Positions 22,805 through 29,980 of a DNA stretch of 29,980 nt are shown here, one piece after another. Each line of letters opens with the position of its first letter. Position 1 is the stretch's first letter. Below the pieces are notes generated by a model. It ran no database searches. It was not told the origin of the DNA and saw only the letters and a list, made by a program, of their open reading frames with translations. This DNA is from CAZABG01 sp964483465. Its GTDB lineage: Bacteria; Chlamydiota; Chlamydiia; Chlamydiales; Parachlamydiaceae. The stretch lies in assembly GCA_964483465.1 (NCBI GenBank), contig CAZABG010000024.1:1-29980 (forward strand), given 5' to 3'. The translations under genes were made by a program, and so were the position numbers.

Positions 22805-24031
22805 ATGAGTACCGAAACAAGTTATAGCTGGCTAAAGCAACTTCCAAGAGATATCCTTAATCTCGCTCCCGCGTCTATGTACGGGAATCCTCCCCCCTTT
22901 GATATTCAGGCCTTTTCTAAAGAATTATCCCAAATTTTAGAAACGCCCGTAGATATAAAAACTTCTCTGCCAGAACTTAAAGAGGCTTCCAAAACAAAAG
23001 AAGGCTTTTCTGAGTATGCATCTCAAATTATATCTCTACGTGTTGCCCCTTTTAGAGGTTTTGTCCACCTTCTTCTTCCAAAAGATGTGTTTATCCATCT
23101 TGTGCAAAAAGACCTTCCAAAAGATTACCCCATTGACCCTTCATTGATTGAAGCGTTTAAAGAATATGTGCTTGCTTCCGCTATTAGCGCTTTTCAAAAG
23201 GCCCATCCCGATAAAACGCTTGCGCCGCAAATAGCTCCAGGATCGACTGTCGTAGAATCTCATCATCTTACGCAAGATATTGAACTATCCCTTTTAGGGA
23301 TGAAATTTCCTGCACGCATTTTAATTGATCAAGATTTCTTAGATACATGGAGAGAAAAGTTCAAGGCGCAAAACCCGTCTAACCAAGTTTTGAAGGAATT
23401 GTATCTCGATATTCATGTTGAAGCAGGACGCGTATCGTTAAGCCGTTCTGATTTTAAAACTCTTGAATCGGGTGATTTCTTAATTTTAGATTCCTGCCAA
23501 CTGATTCCAGGCGATGAGAAAAAGAGAGTGCTTTTAACCTTAAATCATAAACCTATCTTTAGAGCGAAATTAAAAGACGGCAAAGTTAAAATTCTTGAAT
23601 ATCCCCTTCTATACGAGGATAAAAATATTATGGCTAAAGACCCTTCACATGATGAAGAAATTGAAGAAGAGTATCACGAAGATACAACAGATGAATATAC
23701 GGAAGAAGAGGAAGAGCTAGACGAAGACGAAGAAATCGGAGAGGCAAAGAGCGCTAAAAGCGCAAATGGAACCGCGTCTCCTTCGGCCGTTCAAGAAGCA
23801 AAACCTATAAACGCAAACGAAATTCCTTTGGATATCGTTGTAGAAGTAGGACGTTTTAAAATTACGGTACAAAAACTTAGCGAGCTAAAACCTGGCGATA
23901 TTCTGGACTTAAACTTTAGACCGGAAGAGGGAGTCAACCTTATTGCCAATGGTCATTTCATTGCGAAAGGCGAACTTTTAAAAATCGGCGATTTAATAGG
24001 CGTCAGAATCTTAGATATCGCCGGAAAATAA
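22805..24031 (+). CDS. cdsQ: CdsQ, cytoplasmic sorting-platform protein (SctQ/YscQ)
   Basis: SctQ builds the cytoplasmic pods that sort substrates. The 408-aa protein has an N-terminal domain (about 1-190) and SPOA domain 1 at about 197-270 (YLDIHVEAGRVSLSRSDFKTL). A strongly acidic linker of about 40 residues follows (279-320, mostly E and D), then SPOA domain 2 at about 340-408 (VEVGRFKITVQKLSELKPGD). The order matches YscQ and FliM/FliN-type proteins and the CT672 slot. An in-frame internal ATG at 23630 could give a separate C-terminal product. No strong ribosome site precedes ATG 22805. Confidence 0.92.
   Translation: MSTETSYSWLKQLPRDILNLAPASMYGNPPPFDIQAFSKELSQILETPVDIKTSLPELKEASKTKEGFSEYASQIISLRVAPFRGFVHLLLPKDVFIHLVQKDLPKDYPIDPSLIEAFKEYVLASAISAFQKAHPDKTLAPQIAPGSTVVESHHLTQDIELSLLGMKFPARILIDQDFLDTWREKFKAQNPSNQVLKELYLDIHVEAGRVSLSRSDFKTLESGDFLILDSCQLIPGDEKKRVLLTLNHKPIFRAKLKDGKVKILEYPLLYEDKNIMAKDPSHDEEIEEEYHEDTTDEYTEEEEELDEDEEIGEAKSAKSANGTASPSAVQEAKPINANEIPLDIVVEVGRFKITVQKLSELKPGDILDLNFRPEEGVNLIANGHFIAKGELLKIGDLIGVRILDIAGK
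23614..24031 (+). other. Candidate internal translation start for the CdsQ C-terminal fragment
   Basis: GAGG (23615-23618) lies 11 bases before an in-frame ATG (23630, Met276 of CdsQ). Initiation there would give a 133-residue product made of the acidic linker and SPOA domain 2. Yersinia YscQ and Salmonella SpaO make such a C-terminal product and need it for the sorting platform. Use of this start here is inferred. Confidence 0.45.
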
Positions 24032-24041
24032 ATAATACGGC

Positions 24042-25481
24042 ATGTCTGAACGAACAGAAAATTTTTATAAGAGGGATACGCTTCCCCCTGTTAAACCTGA
24101 CCCTGTTCCAGAAAATGAATCTCTTCCTGCTCAAATAGGCCCCTACCTAATTGATAAACTGATCGAAAAAGGGGGCATGAGCTATCTATTCTTAAGCCAT
24201 GATCCTTCATCTAAACAACCCATTATCATTAAAGTCTTATCTCCAAAATTTGTTAAAAATAAAGAGGCATCGGATCGCTTTTTAAATGAAGCAAAAATCA
24301 TTAAAATGGCGAATCACCCTAATATTGTTACCCTTTACGATTCGGGTGTATGGGAAAGCGGTCTTTACATCGCGATGGAATATATTGAAGGGATTTCATT
24401 AAGAAAATGGCTTGAAAACACGCCGGCAGGACTAAAAAAACGAATCGAGATGATCCTAGAGATTGCGTACGCTCTAGTTCATTTGCACACCCACCATGTC
24501 ATCCATCGCGATTTAAAACCTGAAAATATATTAGTAACACCGTCAGGACACATCAAAGTCATCGATTTTGGTATTGCGCAGGTTTTAAATGAAAGAGGGC
24601 AAGACCCTCAAAATAAACGCTTCATCGGAACTCCTATATATATTAGTCCCGAGCAAAGAGAAGATCCTGAAAATGTCTCTTACCCCTCAGATATATATTC
24701 GCTAGGTATCGTTGCCTATGAAATTTTGCTAGGGAAACTCAGTCAAGGGCAAGTGCACCTTTCCTTAATGCCAAAAGGAGTGAGATCAATCCTTGCAAAA
24801 GCTTTAAACCCGAATCCAAAAGAACGTTATCACGATGTTGTGGATTTTATTGGGGATCTATCTCTTTATCTGCACTCGGATGAGCTTGATAAGGATAAAA
24901 AGCTGACTGAAAATTTTTCTAGCCTCTATCGGGATATTTTAGACGAAGCGCAAAAAATTTTGAATCCTGCCCTAAATGAAGTAGAGGTTCGTCTATCCCT
25001 TACCCCTTATCCAACAATTATGTGGGGTAAATTCAATGATATCTTTGTTTTGCTCGAAGACACAGAACGAAACGAAAAGACCTTTTTAAAATATTTTGAA
25101 ATCTACGGTTTTTTAAAAAGTCAAAATTTCGATAACATTGATTCGTTTATAAAACAACTTCACTCTTTTTTGACTAAAAACTATTCATCTCTTTTTGTTG
25201 GCGCAATCTTAACAATCAAGGACAGCAAAATCCGCGGGGTTTCGTTCGGAGATGTTAAAATTGTTATAGACACTGAAGTCATGAAATCGGAAATGCCTCT
25301 TGGCATGTCTCAAGAATCCCCCTCCCTATTTTCTCATGAAATAAAAAATCAAGTAATCCTGCATACATTAAAAAACATTTTCGAAGAAAATTCAGATCCT
25401 GCGTCCTCAATAATGAAAACAAAACTTAAAGATCCTGAATTTGCAAAAGAACGCGAGCCCTATATTTTCATTTTTAAATAA
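24042..25481 (+). CDS. pkn5: Pkn5-like Ser/Thr protein kinase in the T3SS locus
   Basis: The kinase domain spans about residues 32-285. A glycine-loop-like IEKGGMSYLFL leads in, and Lys64 lies in IIIKVL. The catalytic loop is HRDLKPEN with Asp157, the metal-binding DFG has Asp175, and the activation segment ends GTPIYISPEQ. All core catalytic motifs are therefore present. About 190 residues with no recognised fold follow. No transmembrane segment is seen, unlike PknB-type receptors. The slot between cdsQ and cdsC is that of CT673 (Pkn5). CdsD, with two FHA domains, is a plausible partner or substrate. Start ATG 24042 is 10 bases after cdsQ. Confidence 0.9.
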   Translation: MSERTENFYKRDTLPPVKPDPVPENESLPAQIGPYLIDKLIEKGGMSYLFLSHDPSSKQPIIIKVLSPKFVKNKEASDRFLNEAKIIKMANHPNIVTLYDSGVWESGLYIAMEYIEGISLRKWLENTPAGLKKRIEMILEIAYALVHLHTHHVIHRDLKPENILVTPSGHIKVIDFGIAQVLNERGQDPQNKRFIGTPIYISPEQREDPENVSYPSDIYSLGIVAYEILLGKLSQGQVHLSLMPKGVRSILAKALNPNPKERYHDVVDFIGDLSLYLHSDELDKDKKLTENFSSLYRDILDEAQKILNPALNEVEVRLSLTPYPTIMWGKFNDIFVLLEDTERNEKTFLKYFEIYGFLKSQNFDNIDSFIKQLHSFLTKNYSSLFVGAILTIKDSKIRGVSFGDVKIVIDTEVMKSEMPLGMSQESPSLFSHEIKNQVILHTLKNIFEENSDPASSIMKTKLKDPEFAKEREPYIFIFK

Positions 25482-25508
25482 CCAACGCACATATATCTCT
25501 AAACGACC

Positions 25509-25536
25509 TTTACAGAATGTAATAATCTGATAGAAT
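25509..25536 (+). promoter_or_regulatory. Sigma70-type promoter upstream of cdsC
   Basis: TTTACA (25509-25514) and TAGAAT (25531-25536) are each one mismatch from consensus and are separated by 16 bases. Initiation would be near 25543, leaving a leader of about 120 bases before the chosen cdsC start. This would allow the secretin to be transcribed apart from the cdsD-pkn5 genes. Confidence 0.5.
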
Positions 25537-25560
25537 GTTACCGTCATCCGAAATTTGGTT

Positions 25561-25581
25561 ATGAATTTTTCAAAAATTTAT
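25561..25581. promoter_or_regulatory. AT-rich 21-bp palindrome in the cdsC leader
   Basis: atgaattttt at 25561-25570 and aaaaatttat at 25572-25581 form a near-perfect palindrome around a central c, with one mismatch. It lies about 18 bases after the predicted start of transcription, where an operator could act. An AT-rich chance palindrome is also possible. Confidence 0.3.
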
Positions 25582-25664
25582 GACGAAAAAGATGGCAAAT
25601 AATTGTCAGGTTTGGAATAACAACACCTTTGAACAATGACTCTTACACAAAAGAATTGACAATC

Positions 25665-28136
25665 ATGAAAACTTCATCTGCCAAGTTGATTCTCAAGCTG
25701 GGCTTGGTATCATCGAGTCTTTTCGGGTCCCACATCTATGCCAACGATGAGTTTGGTTATGACGACTGGAATCCCGATTTAGGTAAATCGGGAAATCAAA
25801 CCCAAGCTGAAAAACACTTTTTTGCTTTTGAAGAGGCTGTTCCTGAAAAGCAACAAATTGCTCAAAATGAAGGCGAAAACAACCAAGCTAAGGGCAATTC
25901 AACTGATGAACTTGCGGAAGGCGATCAAAATAATCGTACGATTTTGATTAACTTCAACAACGTCGCGATTACCGAGTTCATCCGCTTCATTAGCCGTGTT
26001 TCAGGAAAGAATTTCATCTATGAAGAAGCTGATCTTCAATTTAACGTAACTATTGTTTCAGAAGATCCGGCGACCTTGGATAACGTGATGGCTGCTTTAA
26101 TGCAGGTATTGAGAATTCACGATCTTTCCTTAATTGAACAAGGCAATAACGTCATTATTCATAGAAACCCGAAAGTAAACGGTATTTCGCAAGTAGTGGC
26201 AGACGGCCAGCCGATGCCTACTAACACGGAAATTGTTACCCGGGTATTTAAATTAAATACACTCGATACCGAAAACGCGATTAAAATCATTAAGCCGCTT
26301 GTTTCCGATGTGGCGATTGTTGAGGGCATCCCTAACACGAGCAACATGGTTGTAACAGATATTTCAACCAACGTTGAAAAAGTGGGACAACTGTTGAAAG
26401 GTCTTGATTCACCCGCCTCAGGTTTAATCATCGGTCAATATCAGGTACAAAATGCTTTAATTGATTCATTGATCCCTCTTGCTACTCAAATTATGGAGCC
26501 GATCGCTGAAGGAAAACCTTTAGTAATGGTCCCTCATATCGCATCCAATTCGATCTTTATCGTATCGACACCTTTTTTAGTCGAACGATCTATCGCTATC
26601 TTCAGAAATTTGGATGTTAACACCGGATCAACACGAATCTTTACTCCAGAAAGCTTACGCTTTCAGTCACCGCTTAGCACGACCCCGACAGGAGGTCCGC
26701 AAAGCCAAGTTCCTGGAGGTCAAATTCCATTTGGAACGCTTCCAGGCCAACAAGGTGGCGAAGCTCCTGCGGGAGGCATTCCTCAGGGGGGTCCTGGCGG
26801 TCCTCTTGGAACCGCTGGCGGCGTACCGCTTGGTCCGAATGGACTGCCGCTACAACCTGGCGCGATCGGACAGCAATCAGGATGGTCTAATCAATTACCT
26901 CCCGGACATATCCAAAGAACTCAATTCTATATTCAGAAACTTAAGTATAGAAAAGGGGATCAGATTGTTCTTGCGCTTGGCAGAATCGCCGATAGCTTAG
27001 AAAGAACCGGCACAAGCAACTCAGATCTCGTCGCCGCGATCAATTCTATTCAGTGGATTGAAGCGTCAAACTCGCTCGTATTTACGGGTACGACAGACGC
27101 CTTATTAAAAGTAAGAGAGCTTGTTGAAGAAATTGACACTCCGCTTCGCCAAGTATTTATCGAAATGCTTATTTTGGAAACAACGCTTGATGACTCTCTT
27201 GAATATGGCGTCAACTTTGCGTCTGAATTTCAGCAAGACAACTTAAAAGGCGCGCAGGCGTTCATTAACAACTCGAACCCCTTTGCCGGTACCGTTTTTA
27301 ACAACAACCCTGCCTTTAATAATGCGCTGCCCGCGATAGGTTCTAATAATCCTGCCAATACCGTTCGAGGCCTTGCAGGCTATAACTTAGGATTAATTGG
27401 TCAAAAAATTACCCATAATGGCCAAGTATTTGGAACGCTCGGCGCCCTTGTACGCGCTCTACACACGAAGAACAAGGTTAACATTATCCTTAATCCAAAA
27501 ATTTTAACGGAAGATAACACTCCCGCTGAAATTTTCGTGGGCGAAAACGTTGCGTTCCAAACGCAATCGATCGCGAACGATCAGGGTAACATCATTACCA
27601 ATAACTTTGAGTTTAGAGATGTGGGAACGACACTAAAAGTGACGCCGATGCTATCCAGCACCGATATCATTACCCTCGAAATTAAAGAAGAAGTCAGCAG
27701 GATTATTCCGAGCCAAACTCCTACTGTCAACGCGCTAACACAGCAGTCGCCAGGTCCTAACACCTCAAAGAGTACGACCACTACCCGCGTACACGTACCT
27801 GATGGCTATTTCCTTGTGATCAGCGGTATGATCAACGATCAATTAGAAAAAGATCGCCAGCAAGTACCTTGCATAGGAGCGGCTCCCTTTATTGGAGCAG
27901 GATTCAGCTCAGTCCGTACAACGGATTTAAAACGTAATCAGATGATTTTTATTCGTCCTCAAATCATCGATACGGAAGAGCAGATTCAAAATCTTACGAA
28001 GCATCAGCAGGATATCTGGCGTCAAAAGAAAAGAACGACTAAAATGTGGCAACTTGAAACTGATCAAGCCCTTAATTGGATGAACGTAAAAGAGCCAGAC
28101 AATTGCCATGAAGATCGTGAGGAGTTTAATCCATAA
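25665..28136 (+). CDS. cdsC: CdsC, outer-membrane secretin (SctC/YscC)
   Basis: Secretins form the gated outer-membrane ring through which the needle passes. From ATG 25665 (823 aa) the protein begins with a signal peptide, cleaved probably after Ala26 (SHIYA). A TTG at 25629 would add 12 residues before the signal and is less likely. N0/N1-like domains occupy about 75-300. A Gly/Pro/Gln-rich low-complexity insert spans about 332-413. The conserved secretin core is at about 492-772 (FIEMLILETTL, NIILNPKILTEDN, VPDGYFLVISGMI, MIFIRPQII). It is the CT674 equivalent. Confidence 0.94.
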   Translation: MKTSSAKLILKLGLVSSSLFGSHIYANDEFGYDDWNPDLGKSGNQTQAEKHFFAFEEAVPEKQQIAQNEGENNQAKGNSTDELAEGDQNNRTILINFNNVAITEFIRFISRVSGKNFIYEEADLQFNVTIVSEDPATLDNVMAALMQVLRIHDLSLIEQGNNVIIHRNPKVNGISQVVADGQPMPTNTEIVTRVFKLNTLDTENAIKIIKPLVSDVAIVEGIPNTSNMVVTDISTNVEKVGQLLKGLDSPASGLIIGQYQVQNALIDSLIPLATQIMEPIAEGKPLVMVPHIASNSIFIVSTPFLVERSIAIFRNLDVNTGSTRIFTPESLRFQSPLSTTPTGGPQSQVPGGQIPFGTLPGQQGGEAPAGGIPQGGPGGPLGTAGGVPLGPNGLPLQPGAIGQQSGWSNQLPPGHIQRTQFYIQKLKYRKGDQIVLALGRIADSLERTGTSNSDLVAAINSIQWIEASNSLVFTGTTDALLKVRELVEEIDTPLRQVFIEMLILETTLDDSLEYGVNFASEFQQDNLKGAQAFINNSNPFAGTVFNNNPAFNNALPAIGSNNPANTVRGLAGYNLGLIGQKITHNGQVFGTLGALVRALHTKNKVNIILNPKILTEDNTPAEIFVGENVAFQTQSIANDQGNIITNNFEFRDVGTTLKVTPMLSSTDIITLEIKEEVSRIIPSQTPTVNALTQQSPGPNTSKSTTTTRVHVPDGYFLVISGMINDQLEKDRQQVPCIGAAPFIGAGFSSVRTTDLKRNQMIFIRPQIIDTEEQIQNLTKHQQDIWRQKKRTTKMWQLETDQALNWMNVKEPDNCHEDREEFNP

Positions 28137-29055
28137 GGGAGCCCTACTCTCCCTTATAGGCCTAATGGCCTGCAACCCGTGTCCCCCATTTGAACCAGAT
28201 GTTCAATATTGCGTGACAGATAAACGGGTGCAGGCCCTCCCAACCCCATTTCCCGCTCTTACGAAAAATGAGCTTCAGCAACTATGGGGAAAAGAGCTTT
28301 ATCTAGGCAGCCGCTTCGCAGATGAAGCCGATTTTTACCGCGCGATAACCGCCTTCAAAAGCGCTCTCTTTCTCATTCCATCAAAAGAACTTTCCCGCAA
28401 AGCGCAAATCGAATACTCCATATTTCTTTCTTATTACCTCGCGTCAAAATATAAGGAAGCGATAGAGACTTACGAAAACAGCTCGCTTCCCCTCTCCACT
28501 CAATCCTTTCCCGCTTATCGCGAACTTCTCATAACGCTCTACGATACTTACGGCAAACTCGATTGCACAGAGAAGCAAGGACATATTTTTGAGCTCATCC
28601 GTCAAGATTATCCGGAGCTTGCAGACTCCCTTTCCCTCGCAGACGCCGTCATCCAAGCTGATTTTTGTTTTCTCAACGAACACACTGACAAGCCCTATAT
28701 TAATCAACTCCTCACCGATTACTGCTTTGAAAAGAAATCGCCTGAAAAAGCAGGACAGATGCAAGCCATCCTGCCGGGTGCCGGATACTATTATGTGGGA
28801 CTTAAAAACGCTGCCGTCACTTCCTTTATCATCAACAGCCTCTTTATCGCAGGAACCTATCAGCTATTTCATAAGGGATATCCTGCTTTTGCTTTATTCA
28901 CATTAAGCCTTGAAGCGGGATGGTATTTTGGGGGAATTAATGGCGCGCAAATCGCGGCAAACGAATATAATGAACGGTTATATGAGCGGCTATCTAAAGA
29001 GACACTTATTAAGGAAAAGCTTTTTCCTGTTCTTAAGCTTGAGTGCGCTTTTTAA
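28108..29055 (+). CDS. Lipoprotein with TPR-like helices, coupled to cdsC
   Basis: No named family is recognised. The 315-aa protein starts with a lipoprotein signal ending in the lipobox LMAC, with Cys22 as the lipidation site. Helical repeats of TPR type follow (FYRAITAFKSALFLIPSK at about 67-85; YLASKYKEAIETYENS). The C-terminal third has a hydrophobic glycine-rich stretch (ILPGAGYYYVGLKNAAVTSF and beyond), probably membrane-associated. The ATG at 28108 overlaps the end of cdsC by 29 bases, implying linked translation. A helper or pilotin-like role for the secretin is possible but unproven. No clear ribosome site is seen. Confidence 0.75.
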   Translation: MKIVRSLIHKGALLSLIGLMACNPCPPFEPDVQYCVTDKRVQALPTPFPALTKNELQQLWGKELYLGSRFADEADFYRAITAFKSALFLIPSKELSRKAQIEYSIFLSYYLASKYKEAIETYENSSLPLSTQSFPAYRELLITLYDTYGKLDCTEKQGHIFELIRQDYPELADSLSLADAVIQADFCFLNEHTDKPYINQLLTDYCFEKKSPEKAGQMQAILPGAGYYYVGLKNAAVTSFIINSLFIAGTYQLFHKGYPAFALFTLSLEAGWYFGGINGAQIAANEYNERLYERLSKETLIKEKLFPVLKLECAF

Positions 29056-29389
29056 TTTAAGCGCGGACCCCTGGGGCCCTGATTCCGATCTTGCTCAAGC
29101 CCGCATACCCACTTGCACAGTCCCGCAAAACTTTGCGCAAAAAATCGCCGCGCGCCTTATTCAATTTCATCAGGATGTTATTTCTCCCGCAGACGGGCCG
29201 CGCAGCCATTTTTCCCCTTCCTCCTCTCAATATACGCTCGAAGCGATCCGCCGCTACGGTTTTCTCCGCGGATTTGCGCTCGGCTGCGATCGCCTGCAGC
29301 GCGAGAATAAAGAGGACTGGGTTTACAAAACTTCCGTCGGAAACGACGGCCTGAAAATCAAACTCGACCCCCTCCCCAATTTCAAATGA
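28982..29389 (+). CDS. yidD: YidD-like protein with an N-terminal signal sequence
   Basis: YidD proteins aid insertion of inner-membrane proteins by YidC. The core is visible at about residues 57-108: LIQFHQDVISPADGPRSHFS, SQYTLEAIRRYGFLRGFALG. The family usually has two cysteines in its GPRC..PTCS region. Here both are serine. This copy also begins with a signal-like stretch (RKSFFLFLSLSALFNLSA) after a basic n-region, and a polar C-terminal tail follows the domain. ATG 28982 or 28970 are both possible; either overlaps the previous gene by over 70 bases. Export to the periplasm would be unlike standard YidD. Confidence 0.7.
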   Translation: MSGYLKRHLLRKSFFLFLSLSALFNLSADPWGPDSDLAQARIPTCTVPQNFAQKIAARLIQFHQDVISPADGPRSHFSPSSSQYTLEAIRRYGFLRGFALGCDRLQRENKEDWVYKTSVGNDGLKIKLDPLPNFK

Positions 29390-29417
29390 AATAAACGAAT
29401 TAAAATTATTGTCAGTC

Positions 29418-29441
29418 GGGAACAAGTGTTCCCTTGTTCCC
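29418..29441 (+). terminator. Hairpin after the yidD-like gene
   Basis: gggaacaag (29418-29426) pairs perfectly with cttgttccc (29433-29441) over a 6-base loop, 29 bases after the stop. No U-tract follows, so intrinsic termination is uncertain. Confidence 0.45.
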
Positions 29442-29628
29442 CGCTGCCCTCCTAGAGGCCATACTCGCTTCCTATAATTGGCTTTTCGCTCAGGTCGGCA
29501 GGTACAACCTAGCCTCCCTTCGTTCGCTAAAGCTCACCTCGCGAAAACCGATTCTAGTTTGCGATTCTGGCCTGCGGGGCGGGCTTACGCCCGCTCGACA
29601 CTCAAGTCGCTCGGCTATAAGCCTCGCG

Positions 29629-29745
29629 ATCGGTGCAGCTACCTCGGCATACATCCCAGCGCTTTCAGCACTGGATAGCGCCGCCTTCGGACGGCGCGCG
29701 AGGCTTTTAGCCGAGCGACTGTTGTTTCAAGGAGCGAAGCGACAC
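29629..29745. repeat. Direct repeat copy A (117 bp)
   Basis: This begins atcggtgcag and ends gcgaagcgacac. It matches copy B at 29772 with a small indel near the start and a handful of substitutions. It carries a GC-rich hairpin gcgccg...cggcgc around a cttcgg loop, a typical stable UUCG-type tetraloop. Confidence 0.85.
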
Positions 29746-29771
29746 TATTTTCATCCTTCATCCTTTTGCCT

Positions 29772-29892
29772 ATCGGTGCAGCCTCGTACCTCGGCATACA
29801 TTCAAGCGCTTTCAGCACTGGATTGCGCCGCCTTCGGACGGCGCGCAAGGCTTTTAGCCGAGCGACTGTTGTTTCAAGGAGCGAAGCGACAC
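29772..29892. repeat. Direct repeat copy B (121 bp)
   Basis: Second copy of the unit at 29629, start to start 143 bp apart. It has an extra 4 bases after gcag and the same tetraloop hairpin and ending. Between A and B lie 26 bases with a short catcctt repetition. Confidence 0.85.
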
Positions 29893-29930
29893 ATTAGGCC
29901 AGAATCGCAAACTAGAATCGGTTATCGCGA

Positions 29931-29969
29931 GGGGGGCCTGTGTTGTCCGAGCGTAGCACACGGCCCCCC
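29931..29969. repeat. GC-rich palindrome at the window end
   Basis: ggggggcc (29931-29938) pairs with ggcccccc (29962-29969), extended by gtgt/acac past a one-base bulge. The loop tgtccgagcgtagc resembles the hairpin tip at 139-160, suggesting members of one dispersed family at both window ends. It overlaps the last two bases of the 37-bp inverted repeat. Confidence 0.6.
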
Positions 29970-29980
29970 GAGCGAGAAGC

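Larger units (their letters stand above)
29537..29932. repeat. 396-bp element bounded by 37-bp inverted repeats
   Basis: 29537-29573 is the reverse complement of 29896-29932 at 36 of 37 positions. Inside is a second inverted pair, 29605-29628 with 29697-29720 (23 of 24), plus two direct copies of an approximately 120-bp unit. No ORF resembles a transposase and no target-site duplication is evident. The form suggests a MITE-like or composite palindromic repeat. Confidence 0.75.
29442..29980. other. Gene-free repeat region at the right end
   Basis: This stretch of over 500 bases holds no credible gene. Open frames on both strands run through repeats and give R-rich low-complexity peptides. It is visibly richer in GC than the coding DNA. 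It contains the inverted-repeat element, the direct repeats and the terminal palindrome listed separately. Confidence 0.75.

Noticed and set aside
25629..25664. TTG start for cdsC adding 12 residues
   Set aside because: It would put polar residues before an otherwise good signal peptide that begins at ATG 25665.
29478..29848. Open frames on both strands in the right-end repeats
   Set aside because: They read through direct and inverted repeats, give Arg-rich duplicated peptides and lack ribosome sites.
29537..29932. CRISPR array
   Set aside because: Only two long direct copies, no short regular repeats with unique spacers and no cas genes.

Overview
The window looks like chromosomal DNA from a member of the Chlamydiales, probably an amoeba- or environment-associated lineage rather than the genus Chlamydia. 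The strongest argument is gene order. A tig-clpP-clpX block resembles CT707-CT705 of C. trachomatis. The run scc4-cdsD-cdsE-cdsF-cdsG-(CT668-like)-cdsN-cdsO-cdsP-cdsQ-pkn5-cdsC reproduces C. trachomatis CT663 to CT674 gene for gene. These names rest on motifs plus synteny; no database search was possible. All protein genes are on the + strand.

Layout. 1-465: the 3' part of tRNA-Gly(GCC), a palindromic element, a degenerate second tRNA-Gly copy and a roughly 50-bp tandem repeat with hairpins. 466-4572: trigger factor, ClpP, ClpX and a tandem-GNAT protein. 4573-8684: a folded leader and two large unrecognised proteins (858 and 420 aa). 8685-15554: a tightly spaced translocator operon with a 391-aa unknown, an LcrH-type chaperone, a CopB/YopB-like translocator, a second LcrH-type chaperone, two unknowns (216 and 287 aa) and a CopD-like translocator. 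15555-28136: an RNA-fold-rich gap, then the type III secretion (T3SS) apparatus locus. 28108-29389: a lipoprotein with TPR-like helices and a YidD-like protein. 29390-29980: no convincing gene; dense inverted and direct repeats.

How the genes fit together. CdsC is the outer-membrane secretin and CdsD the inner-membrane ring. CdsF is the needle, with CdsE and CdsG as its likely co-chaperones. CdsN, CdsO and CdsQ form ATPase, stalk and sorting platform, and CdsP sets needle length. Scc4 is a CesT-type chaperone and Pkn5 a locus-linked kinase. CopB and CopD would form the host-membrane pore, held by the LcrH-type chaperones. The least described part is the set of five unrecognised genes (858, 420, 391, 216 and 287 aa) in and before the translocator operon. 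The 391-aa gene sits where Yersinia places the needle-tip gene lcrV (lcrV-lcrH-yopB-yopD).

A second theme is RNA structure between genes. There is a nested hairpin before the 858-aa gene, a possible three-way junction between copD and scc4, hairpins on both sides of cdsF, and a near-perfect 37-bp inverted repeat enclosing two approximately 120-bp direct repeats at the right end.
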